The notes under the pieces are model-generated. The model was not told where the DNA came from. It worked only from the letters and a program-made list of their open reading frames with translations, and searched no databases. Made by a program: the position numbers and the translations under genes. Shown here one piece after another: positions 44,546 through 52,687 of a stretch of DNA of 64,000 bases. Every line of letters starts with the position of its first letter. Position 1 is the stretch's first letter. This DNA is from Acidobacteriota bacterium (GTDB taxonomy: Bacteria > Acidobacteriota > Blastocatellia > Pyrinomonadales > Pyrinomonadaceae), in the NCBI GenBank assembly GCA_016715115.1, contig JADKBM010000016.1:1302001-1366000 (forward strand). Direction: 5' to 3'.

Positions 44546-45111
44546 TGTTAGACGACGATGATTATTCAGTGACTGGCCGGCTTTGGGGAAAGATCAGCGA
44601 CAAGTTCGCATATCTCGTTCCGCTCCGGATCATACGCCGGCCCGAATCGCTGACGATTCTGGATTACCGGCCGACGTTTCTTATGTTTCTGACCGTCGTC
44701 GGACTTATTGTCCTGGCGCTGTCGGCGGTCTTCATTTTCTTCGGTTACGATGCCTCGTGGCTGTGGGTGCTCGGCGCTCCTGGGGTTGTGGGCCTGTTCT
44801 TGGTCTTCAAGGGCACGCTCCGCGAGGTCTATCATTTCGACAAAACTTCGGACACTTATACTTTCGTCCGTCAGTTCATTCATCGCAAAGAGGTGATAGA
44901 AGGACACACCAGCCAATTCACAGGAGCCTCGGTAAAAACCGTTAGCAACGAAGACAGTAATTCATATTTCGTGGTTTTGCAGCAAGAAGGAATGTTCCTA
45001 ACGGGCGTTGACGAGCAGATGTTGCGTGAAGAGGTTCCGATGTTCAATACATTCGAACGGGAAGCCCGGATCGCGGGCGCTATCTCAGGATTTCTTTCTT
45101 CAAATCGCTGA
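44545..45111 (+). CDS. Two-helix membrane protein, paralogue of the one at 51060
   Basis: 188 residues from ATG 44545. A short cytosolic N-terminus (GRLWGKISDKFAYLVPLRII) leads to two adjacent hydrophobic segments (~38-60 and ~66-85), then a ~100-residue soluble part: LREVYHFDKTSDTYTFVRQFIHRKEVIEG, followed by strands and a helix. The soluble part could be a PH-like fold, but I do not recognise the family. The protein at 51060-51632 is very similar along its full length (for example RRPESL..DYRPT, RQFIHR.EVIEG, LREEVP.FN), so the two are recent paralogues on either side of the YhcG/KilA-N/kinase segment. Confidence 0.75.
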   Translation: MLDDDDYSVTGRLWGKISDKFAYLVPLRIIRRPESLTILDYRPTFLMFLTVVGLIVLALSAVFIFFGYDASWLWVLGAPGVVGLFLVFKGTLREVYHFDKTSDTYTFVRQFIHRKEVIEGHTSQFTGASVKTVSNEDSNSYFVVLQQEGMFLTGVDEQMLREEVPMFNTFEREARIAGAISGFLSSNR

Positions 45112-45248
45112 GATGTTTCGCTGTCCACGAGCTGAAGCTAGTGACAATTGATGCAGACACAGCGGTTACGAGAATGCGAGCCAGTTGTATGTGATCAAGG
45201 GGGGTTGAAGTAGATCAGCCAACGATGCCCAAACGAGGTTGGGAAATT

Positions 45249-46283
45249 ATGAGTTCCGAATCGATCATTACAGACGAATACGCTGACTTTATCTCTAAAC
45301 TCAAAGCCGATATTGGGAGGACGCAGATAAAGGCGGCGCTCACCGTCAATCGCGAACTCGTTTTGCTCTATTGGCGCATCGGAAACGGTATTTTGGCAAA
45401 GCAGAAGGAGCTCGGATGGGGAGCAAAGGTCGTCGAGCAGATCTCGCTCGATCTGCGGCTCGAGTTTCCAGCGATGAAAGGGTTTTCGCGGACAAATCTG
45501 CTGTATATGCGGCTCTTTGCCGAAGCGTATCCCGACGAGGCAATTGTCCAACAAGCTGTTGGACGAATTCCATGGGGTCATATTGTCCGGATTCTCGACA
45601 AGGTGAAAGATCCGATCGAACGTGAATTCTACATAACTAAAACCATCGAAAACGGCTGGAGCCGCAATGTTTTGGAGATACAGATCGAAACAGGCTTGTA
45701 TTTGCGGCAAGGCAAAGCGATCACGAATTTCGAATTGGTACTGCCGAAGCCGCAATCCGATCTCGCTCAGCAATTACTGAAAAGCCCGTATAGTTTCGAT
45801 TTTCTCGGACTCACGGACGAGGCCCACGAACGCGACATCGAACAAGCGATGATGCGGCACGTGCGAGAATACCTGCTCGAATTGGGTGTCGGTTTTGCGT
45901 TTGTCGGGAGCCAATATCGGCTGGATGTAGGTGGTGAAGAGTTTTTTGTTGACCAGCTTTTCTATCATCTTAAACTCCGCTGTTATTTCGTTTTGGAGTT
46001 GAAAGCGGGTAAATTTAAGCCCGAATACCTCGGCAAGCTCAATTTCTATCTTTCGGCGATCGACGATATCTTGCGAGAGGACGGCGACAACCTCAGCGTT
46101 GGACTGATTCTTTGTCGCGGAGAGAATAAAACCGTCGCGGAATACGCCTTGCGCGATATGACCAAGCCGATAGGTATTTCGAGTTTTGAACTGACAAAGA
46201 TCTTGCCGGAAAACTTACGCGGCAATCTGCCGACGATCGAAGAGATCGAGGCCGAATTGAGATCGGTGAAGATCCGCGAATAA
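45249..46283 (+). CDS. yhcG: PDDEXK nuclease of the YhcG/DUF1016 family
   Basis: 344 residues from ATG 45249. The N-terminal DUF1016 domain is clear: ALTVNRELVLLYWRIGNGIL, WGAKVVEQISLDLRLEFPAMKGFSRTNLLYM and RIPWGHIVRILDKVKD. The C-terminal nuclease domain has LGVGFAFVGSQYRLDVGGEEFFVDQLFYH (Asp235) and CYFVLELKAGKFKPEYLG (E250-x-K252), matching PD-(D/E)xK catalytic residues. The family is widespread on mobile and restriction-associated DNA; a role in nucleic-acid cleavage or defence is inferred. Its stop is 4 nt before the truncated kinase at 46288. Confidence 0.93.
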   Translation: MSSESIITDEYADFISKLKADIGRTQIKAALTVNRELVLLYWRIGNGILAKQKELGWGAKVVEQISLDLRLEFPAMKGFSRTNLLYMRLFAEAYPDEAIVQQAVGRIPWGHIVRILDKVKDPIEREFYITKTIENGWSRNVLEIQIETGLYLRQGKAITNFELVLPKPQSDLAQQLLKSPYSFDFLGLTDEAHERDIEQAMMRHVREYLLELGVGFAFVGSQYRLDVGGEEFFVDQLFYHLKLRCYFVLELKAGKFKPEYLGKLNFYLSAIDDILREDGDNLSVGLILCRGENKTVAEYALRDMTKPIGISSFELTKILPENLRGNLPTIEEIEAELRSVKIRE

Positions 46284-46287
46284 AAAA

Positions 46288-46668
46288 ATGACATTGACCG
46301 AAGGCACAAAACTAGGACGATACGAGATCCGCTCCGTTATCGGCGTCGGCGGAATGGGCGAGGTTTACCGGGCGAGCGACCCGAAGATCGGTCGTGATGT
46401 GGCGATCAAGGTCCTGCCGGCGGATCTCTCCGCTGACAAAGACCGTGTCGCGCGGTTTGAGCAGGAAGCTCAGGCCGCCGGTGCTATGAATCATCCGAAT
46501 ATCCTTGCTATTTACGATGTCGACACGCAGGACGATGTTTTGTATGTCGTTTCTGAATTGCTCGAAGGCGAGGAACTTCGCCATCCTCTGGACGAAGGGC
46601 CGACAGGCAGTTGCTCGACCTAAAGGCCGATAGGAATTGGGACTTCCTGCAAGACGACCCGCGATTTA
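46288..46668 (+). pseudogene. Ser/Thr kinase with internal deletion (N-lobe joined to last codons)
   Basis: ATG 46288 opens a good kinase N-lobe: LGRYEIRSVIGVGGMGEVYRA, VAIKVL, NHPNILAIYDVD, LLEGEEL. At ~46602 it jumps, out of frame, to RQLLDLKADRNWDFLQDDPRF, which matches the very end of the kinase-TPR protein whose tail is intact at ~47925-47990 (RRLLELKVDKIWDFVRDDPRF). Everything between, including HRD, DFG and the TPRs, is gone. The N-terminal frame itself stops at 46623 after 111 residues, so no active kinase can be made. Confidence 0.8.
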
Positions 46669-46700
46669 ACGGAAAAACAAGAACGTGGCGAAAGTTAGTT

Positions 46701-47402
46701 ATGGCTAAAGATAAGACCATACTGGTAAAAGGAACAGAAATTACGATTTCAAATCGAGGTGAGATGGACTATATCTCGCTGACCGATATTGCCCGACATC
46801 GAGATGCCGAAAGAAGTGATTATATTCTGCAAAATTGGCTGAGAAATCGCAGCACGATCGAATTTATCGGATTGTGGGAGCAACTAAATAATGCAAATTT
46901 TAATTCCATCGAATTCGATGGATTTAAGAACCTCGCAGGCTCGAATAGTTTTTCACTCACTCCGAAACGATGGATCGAATCCACTAGAGCCATCGGCATA
47001 ATTTCAAAGGCCGGACGCTACGGCGGAACTTTTGCTCACAAAGACATTGCCTTTGAATTTGCATCGTGGATCTCTCCAGAATTTAAGTTATACCTCATAA
47101 CTGAATTTCAACGGCTCAAAGACGACGAAAGCAGACGTCTGAATCTCGAATGGAATCTTCAAAGAACATTGGCAAAAATAAATTATCGAATTCATATGGA
47201 TGCGATCAAGGAAAACCTAATCCCGGCGGAACTTTCCAAATCGCAGATCAATCTTGTGTATGCCACCGAAGCCGATCTTTTGAACATGTCTTTGTTCGGC
47301 AAAACCGCAAAACAATGGCGTGACGAAAATCCCGATTCGGTCGGAAATATCAGGGATCACGCATCTATCGAACAATTAGTAGTTTTTCTATCGAACAATT
47401 AG
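46701..47402 (+). CDS. KilA-N domain protein, C-terminus lost by frameshift
   Basis: 233 residues from ATG 46701. The KilA-N domain is clear: MDYISLTDIARHR, ILQNWLRNRSTIEFIGLWEQ, FNSIEFDGFKN and the ending GIISKAGRYGGTFAHKDIAFEFASWISPEFKLYLITEF. Such domains bind DNA and are common in phages and mobile elements. A 23-bp tandem duplication at 47365-47410 shifts the frame and stops translation at 47402. Removing one copy restores a 274-residue protein ending at 47548 with VLSNLESINAILIQQGLPQS. The gene is visibly richer in A+T than its surroundings, suggesting transfer. It is inserted within kinase debris. Confidence 0.85.
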   Translation: MAKDKTILVKGTEITISNRGEMDYISLTDIARHRDAERSDYILQNWLRNRSTIEFIGLWEQLNNANFNSIEFDGFKNLAGSNSFSLTPKRWIESTRAIGIISKAGRYGGTFAHKDIAFEFASWISPEFKLYLITEFQRLKDDESRRLNLEWNLQRTLAKINYRIHMDAIKENLIPAELSKSQINLVYATEADLLNMSLFGKTAKQWRDENPDSVGNIRDHASIEQLVVFLSNN

Positions 47403-47410
47403 TAGTTTTA
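47365..47410 (+). repeat. 23-bp tandem duplication inside the KilA-N gene
   Basis: CTATCGAACAATTAGTAGTT plus three bases occurs at 47365-47387 and again at 47388-47410, differing only in the last base (T versus A). Because 23 is not a multiple of three, the second copy shifts the reading frame and exposes the TAG that ends translation at 47402. Confidence 0.92.
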
Positions 47411-47747
47411 TCGAATTTAGAAAGCATCAACGCTATTCTTATTCAGCAAGGATTGCCACAAAGCTCTCGATTAAAACAGCTAAACGCGATCGCGATAACA
47501 CAAATGACTTCTTTAATGACTAATTCAAACGTCGAAAAGTTGAAGTAGGAATCTATGAAACGGAGCCCTGGATGCAGACCGGATTATTACGACGGCACGC
47601 TGCTGTATTGCATCGACGATGGATATGGACCGCTCGAAGGCCCAGCGTCGATGGATGAGCCGGCGATGGCCATCCGGTCTGCTGTCGAAGCCCCGACTAC
47701 GCCACAATTAAGGACAAACGACGAAACGGCAATTTTGGACGGATTCG

Positions 47748-48026
47748 ATGGCGGCGGGGCTACGGCACCGCAAGCTGACGGAAGTTGGATTCGAAGAGCT
47801 GAATGCCAAAAAGGCAAAAGACCCCAACGGATATGTTAAAGCCATGGATTTTTCCTGCGCATATGCCCGGGACAAAGACAAAGATAAGACGATCGAATAT
47901 CTGAACAAAGCGTATGACGAGCGTGGCAGGCGGTTGCTCGAACTAAAGGTTGATAAAATTTGGGACTTCGTGCGAGACGACCCGCGATTTAAGGAATTGG
48001 TCCGCCGAGTCGGGATTCCTGAATAG
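47748..48026 (+). pseudogene. C-terminal fragment of a kinase-TPR protein
   Basis: The frame reads RKLTEVGFEELNAKKAKDPNGYVKAMDFSCAYA..DKDKTIEYLNKAYDERGRRLLELKVDKIWDFVRDDPRFKELVRRVGIPE and stops at 48026. This is the typical last TPR and tail of acidobacterial kinase-TPR proteins ('YDERS..L..LKVDP..D.LR.DPRF..LLRRVGLP'). There is no start codon context or kinase domain before it. The 200 nt upstream (47549-47747) hold an unrecognised open stretch (GTLLYCIDDGYGPLEGPASM) that may be more debris. It ends 12 nt before the next kinase gene. Confidence 0.75.
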
Positions 48027-48038
48027 AGAAAGATAAAG

Positions 48039-50710
48039 ATGGAAACAGGAACAATCATCAATCAATACAAAATCATCTCGCCAATCGGTAAAGGCGGAAT
48101 GGGCGAGGTGTATAAGGCCCACGATTCGCGGCTTGATCGTGAGGTAGCGATCAAAGTGCTGCCATCGGGAATGTCGAGCGACGAAGACCGTCTGCGGCGG
48201 TTCGAGCTGGAAGCAAAGGCCACCTCGGCACTCAATCACCCCAACATCCTGACCGTTTACGACATTGGCGAGCACGACGGCTCGCCGTTTATCGTGGCTG
48301 AGTTGCTCGAAGGCGAAGAGCTTCGCGAGCGTCTCGACGAGGGTTCTATCCCGCTCAGAAAAGTCACTGAATACGCCCAGCAGATCGTAAGTGGGCTCTC
48401 GGCGGCTCACGAGAAAGGGATCGTCCACCGCGATCTGAAGCCTGAAAATCTGTTCATCACGAAGGACGACCGCGTAAAGATACTCGATTTTGGACTCGCA
48501 AAATTGTCAGAACCGGGAGCGGTAGCGACTGGGTCGGAGGATCACACGCGGAAAGCCCTCACCAACCCCGGCGTAGTAATGGGAACAATCGGCTATATGT
48601 CGCCGGAGCAGGTTCGCGGCCACGCGACCGATCACCGGTCCGACATCTTTTCGTTCGGGCTGATCTTGTACGAAATGATCACGGGAAAGCGGGCGTTTCA
48701 GCACGAAACCATGGCCGAAACGATGTCGGCAATTCTCAAGGAAGAACCGGAGGAGATCACCGAATCCAATCCGAACATCAGCCCTTCGCTCGGGCGGATC
48801 GTCAGGCGGTGTCTGGAAAAGAAGCCCGAGCAGCGGTTTCAATCGACGGCTGATCTTGGCTTCGCGCTTGAGGCATTGTCTTCGCCGACAAACTCGTCGG
48901 GCGGATTTACGACCGGGGCCAATGCGGCTGTGGCCCGAACCAGCAGATCTAAATGGATCGGCTGGGCACCGTGGGTCGCGGCTGCCATTCTTTTGCTCGG
49001 CTTCTTGGCGAGTGCGCCGTTCGCGGTTAAGTACATTCGCCAGCCGGCACGGACCGAGGCCGTTCCGATCAGTTTTTCGATCAATCCGCCGGGGAAATCG
49101 GCCGGGTTTAACCAATTAGCCATTTCACCGGATGGCTCAAATCTGGCTTTCAACGCGTTGATCGACGGCAAACTTCTGATGTTCCTGCGGCCGATGAATT
49201 CGCTCTCCGCCAGAATGCTGCCGGGAACGGAAGGCGCAGCAGGTTTTATGTTCTGGTCGCCGGATGGCAGATCCCTGGGATTTGCCACCAGTAACGGAAA
49301 GCTCAAGCGGGTCAATCTCGCAGACGGGACCGTTCAGAACATCTGTGATTTCATCGGTGATCGACGCGGCAACGAGGGTTCATGGGGCCGCGACGGTACC
49401 ATCATCTTCTTTGTCGGAGGACAAGGCATCATGCGAGTGCCAGCGTCAGGCGGTAATGCTGTCTCGCTACCGGGATTTGAAAAGAACGAGGAAATGCTCA
49501 AACGCTGGCCGCAATTTCTGCCCGACGGACGCCATTTCATCTATCTTGCAACGGACACGAAGAAGGGCACATCCGAAGTGATGGCCGCGTCGGTCGACGG
49601 CGGTGAATCAAAGCGATTGTTTTCGTCAGATTCCAACGCCCGCTATGCCCCATCGCCTGACGGCGGCGGGCACATCTTCTTCCCGCGGTGGGGCATTGCT
49701 CGCCCAGGCGTTTGACGCTGACAAGCTGATGACTGCCGGCGAGCCGTTTCGCGTTGTGGATCAGATTCGGATCAACGCCAATGCCCGTGCATTCTTCACG
49801 GTGTCGGATAATGGAACGCTTGTTCACGACCCGAGCTCAGATCTGGAGAATCGGCAGATAACCTGGTTCGACCGAGCCGGCAAGCAGATCGAAACGATTG
49901 GCCCGATCGGGGCCTATGCTGTCGCAAGACTTTCGCCCGACCAGAAACGGATCGCCGTTTCACCGGGCCGCGGGAACTCGACATCTTTGTGTATGACATC
50001 GCCCGAGGCACGAGTTCGCGTCTGACGTCCGGTTCGTCGGACGTCGACAACGTTGCTTGGTCACCGGACGGAAATTACATAGCATGGTCCGGGCGGCAGG
50101 TCGGGAGTAGCGAGATGTACCGAAAGTTGGCAAGCGGTGCCGGTGAAGCCGAGGTTTTAACCCGTTCGACAACCCGATATTCGTCACCGACTGGTCGTCT
50201 GACGGAAAGCATATTCTTTACACCGATGCCGATCCAACGACAAACACCAACATCTGGGCACTGCCGCTCGACGGTGATCGCCGCCCGTTTCTCTATTTCG
50301 GTTCGCCATTAGAGGACACGTGGGCCCGGTTTTCAGCTGACGGGCGGTTTATTGCCTACGCGTCGCGCGAATCGGGAGTCTCCGGGGTTTACGTTCAGAC
50401 GTTTCCGGCGTCGGGCGGAAAGTGGCCAATCTCTACAAATGGCGGCGGCAGTCCTGCGTGGGGACGGAACAGCGAGATCTTTTATATTGCATCGGACGGG
50501 AAGCTGATGGTGGCCGAGTCGAAAACAGGAGCAAACTTTGAGCCCGGCATTCCCAAACCGCTTTTCGACACCGCTGTCGCGAGGACAACTCAGGCGAACA
50601 TCTTTGACGTTTCAGCCGACGGCCAGCGGTTCCTATTCATCAGCCGGATGGCCGACGCCACTTCGTCGTTAACGGTTTCGGCCAACTGGATAGCGAACTT
50701 CAAAAGATAG
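48039..50710 (+). pseudogene. Ser/Thr kinase with TolB/WD40 propeller, three frameshifts
   Basis: The first 558 codons are intact: kinase domain (Gly loop IGKGGMGEV, K39, H130-R-D132, D150-FG, YMSPEQ), one transmembrane helix at ~305-330 (WVAAAILLLGFLASAPFAV) and the first propeller blades (LAISPDGSNLAFNAL). The frame then breaks near 49692, 49970 and 50160. Joining the frames gives a continuous propeller (GALLAQAFDADKL..., IFVYDIARGTSSRL..., IFVTDWSSDGKHIL..., ending SANWIANFKR at 50710), about 890 residues in all. As read, it would yield a membrane kinase with a truncated sensor, stopping at 49715. Sequencing error is possible but less likely given the decay around it. Confidence 0.82.
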
Positions 50711-50790
50711 TCGATCGCCTCGGACGTTTCCGAACGCGTTCGGTGAGCACAACAGCAAAACGCCGCGAGTACGTTAAGGCATAGAAAATA

Positions 50791-51006
50791 ATGACATTAA
50801 CCGCAGACACAAAACTGGGAAGGCACGAGATCCGCTCCGTTATTGGAGTCGGCGGAATGGGCGTCAACGCGGAACTCTCAAAATGGTCAGTTCCAATTGA
50901 ATGACCCGAGTCGGGATTGACGTTTCGAGTGCATAGAACAGAGCCCTTGCTCACGTGCGGGCAACGGACACACGATCCGGGACTTAAAAGTCAGGATTCC
51001 TGAATA
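50791..51006 (+). pseudogene. Kinase remnant: first 24 codons and last few codons
   Basis: ATG 50791 reads LTADTKLGRHEIRSVIGVGGMG, nearly the same as the start of the kinase fragment at 46288, then leaves the kinase frame at ~50868 and stops at 50904. At ~50985-51006 the sequence AGTCAGGATTCCTGAATAG reproduces the end of the kinase gene at 48026 (GTCGGGATTCCTGAATAG). This looks like another internal-deletion derivative, with about 115 nt of unrelated or scrambled sequence left in the middle. Confidence 0.65.
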
Positions 51007-51059
51007 GTGCACTTTTTGTTTGCTTTGAAGTTACGATTTTATTCATCGGAGGATAACAA

Positions 51060-51632
51060 ATGTTAGGAGATCCGGACAGTGTTTTTGACCGCTTTTGGGA
51101 TAAGATTTCGGAACGATTCGATTTTCTCGTACCGCTTTGGATCATGAGGCGGCCCGAGTCATTGGCCGTTATTGATTACAGACCAACGTTGATGATGTTC
51201 GCTGTCATTGTGCTGTTGATCGTTTCGCTGATCGGAATCGGCTGGTTTGCGATGAATTTCGACCCGGAGCTTTGGCTGATCGGCGGAATTTCCGGTCTCG
51301 CTGCAGCGGCGGCAGTCTTTCTATTGTTCAGGTTTACGATTCGCGAGGTGTATTATTTCGACACCATAACGGACAAATACGTTTTCACACGACAGTTTAT
51401 CCATCGCCGTGAGGTTATCGAAGGCGCGCTCAGCCAGTTCAGCGGAGCGACGGTGAAAACGGAAAGGGATGAAGACAGTGAAACTCACTTCGTTGTTTTG
51501 AAGCAGGAAGGAATGTTTATTGCGGGCGTCAGTGAACAGATCCTGCGCGAAGAAGTACCGATCTTCAACTCATACAGCCGCGAAGCCAGAATCGCCAGCG
51601 CGATCTCCGGAATTTTGGCTTTGAAGCGGTAA
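51060..51632 (+). CDS. Two-helix membrane protein, paralogue of the one at 44545
   Basis: 190 residues from ATG 51060, with GGAGG 7 nt upstream (a strong site). The layout is the same as the paralogue: DKISERFDFLVPLWIMRRPESL, two hydrophobic segments (~38-60, ~66-85), then REVYYFDTITDKYVFTRQFIHRREVIEG, VVLKQEGMFIAGVSEQILREEVP and SREARIASAISG. Function unknown; the charged segment after the second helix is the most conserved between the two copies, suggesting it is the working part. It sits directly behind a kinase remnant and ahead of the truncated GH51 gene. Confidence 0.78.
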   Translation: MLGDPDSVFDRFWDKISERFDFLVPLWIMRRPESLAVIDYRPTLMMFAVIVLLIVSLIGIGWFAMNFDPELWLIGGISGLAAAAAVFLLFRFTIREVYYFDTITDKYVFTRQFIHRREVIEGALSQFSGATVKTERDEDSETHFVVLKQEGMFIAGVSEQILREEVPIFNSYSREARIASAISGILALKR

Positions 51633-51659
51633 GTCGGGGATTTTCTGTGAAGATATCAC

Positions 51660-52302
51660 GTGCTCTTGAATGTGGTTCTGTTCCTGGCGATCTTCACGGT
51701 TTCTGCGGCTGCTCAACGGGTCGATGTGAATATCGACCCGTCGACGCCCGGCACCACGATCGATCGCCATCTTTTCGGACAGTTCGCGGAGCATCTTGGC
51801 TCCGGCGTTTATGAGGGAATCTGGGTCGGAAAGGACTCTCAGATCCCCAACACCCGCGGTATCCGCAACGACGTCGTTGCCGCACTCAAAGCGATCAAGG
51901 TGCCTAATGTCCGTTATCCGGGCGGTTGTTTTGCCGATGAATACCACTGGCGTAAAGGCATCGGAACAAAAAGAGTTGCCACCCTTAACCCCAACTGGGG
52001 CGGTGTGATCGAGCCGAATACGTTCGGAACTCACGAGTTTATGGATTTTCTCGATCAGATCGGTTCTGAGGCGTTTCTTTCGGTGAATGTGGGCTCCGGA
52101 ACTCCGCAGGAAGCGTCAGAATGGCTCGAGTATTTAACCACGGATCAACCGACCGATCTGGCCAAAGAACGCAACGGTCACCCCGCGCCTTACAAAATCC
52201 CGTTTCTCGGAATAGGAAACGAAAGTTGGGACTGCGGCGGAAATATGACGGCGGATTACTATTTGAGTCAGCTTAAGATCTTCAGCCGTTTTGTAACATT
52301 CG
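51660..52302 (+). pseudogene. GH51 alpha-L-arabinofuranosidase, truncated and joined to a kinase piece
   Basis: From GTG 51660: a signal-like NVVLFLAIFTVSAAAQ, then GH51 N-terminal motifs TIDRHLFGQFAEHLG, NVRYPGGCFADEYHWRKGIG, EFMDFLDQIGSEAFLSVNVGSG and GIGNESWDCGGNM, whose Asn-Glu is the acid/base site. At ~52302, in the middle of LKIFSRF, the sequence switches abruptly to a kinase catalytic loop and the frame stops at 52322. More than half of the usual ~500 residues, including the nucleophile Glu, are missing. The start region may itself be damaged: a GTG at 51646 reading KISRAL is out of frame by one base. Confidence 0.82.
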
Positions 52303-52578
52303 GCTGGAATTATTCACCGTGATATCAAGCCGGATAATGTGATGATTCGGGCTGACGGCTTGGCAAAGATTCTCGATTTTGGAATTGCCAAGCTGTCAGA
52401 ACCGCCTGCGGTAGCGGGTGGTTTAAGACAAAGCCGGTCAGATGACGAAGCTGAGCCATCCGATACCGCAGATGGTTCTGACAGGGAGGCCGCGACCGCG
52501 ATCCGGCCGCAAACTCAGCCCGGCATGATTATTGGCACAGCAAACTATATGTCGCCCGAACAAGCCAATGACTCGTGA
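52303..52578 (+). pseudogene. Kinase fragment: catalytic and activation loops
   Basis: Beginning exactly at the GH51 junction, 91 codons read AGIIHRDIKPDNVMI, ILDFGIAKLSEPPAVAGG, then an insert, then MIIGTANYMSPEQAND and a stop at 52578. HRD, DFG and SPEQ are all present, so this is the C-lobe start of a Hanks kinase with neither N-lobe nor the rest of the C-lobe. The ~30-residue insert between DFG and MIIGT is encoded by a palindromic repeat (52395-52482). Confidence 0.85.
52395..52482. repeat. Palindromic repeat inserted in the kinase fragment
   Basis: The left arm at 52395-52421 (GTCAGAACCGCCTGCGGTAG plus CGGGTGG) and the right arm at 52456-52482 are inverted copies, matching at 23 of 27 positions with a 34-nt loop. 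The core ACCNNCTGCGGTAGCGGNTGGTT is shared with the perfect hairpin at 53801-53904. Its length keeps the kinase frame open and encodes PPAVAGGLRQSR and SDTADGSD. Confidence 0.8.
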
Positions 52579-52687
52579 CCGAATGAGCCGTTTCGTGCGC
52601 GACGCCAAAGCCGCATCGGCGCTCGATCATCCGAACATCATCACGATTTTTGAGATCGGCGAATCCGTCGGAACTGATAAGCAATGA
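52577..52687 (+). pseudogene. Kinase fragment: N-lobe helix, out of order
   Basis: Directly after the previous fragment, in another frame, 36 codons read SRFVRDAKAASALDHPNIITIFEIGE, the alpha-C to beta-4 region of a kinase N-lobe, ending in TGA at 52685-52687. In a real kinase this part precedes the HRD loop; here it follows it, so the two pieces come from separate events or a rearrangement. Its stop overlaps the start of the next gene as ATGA. Confidence 0.75.
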
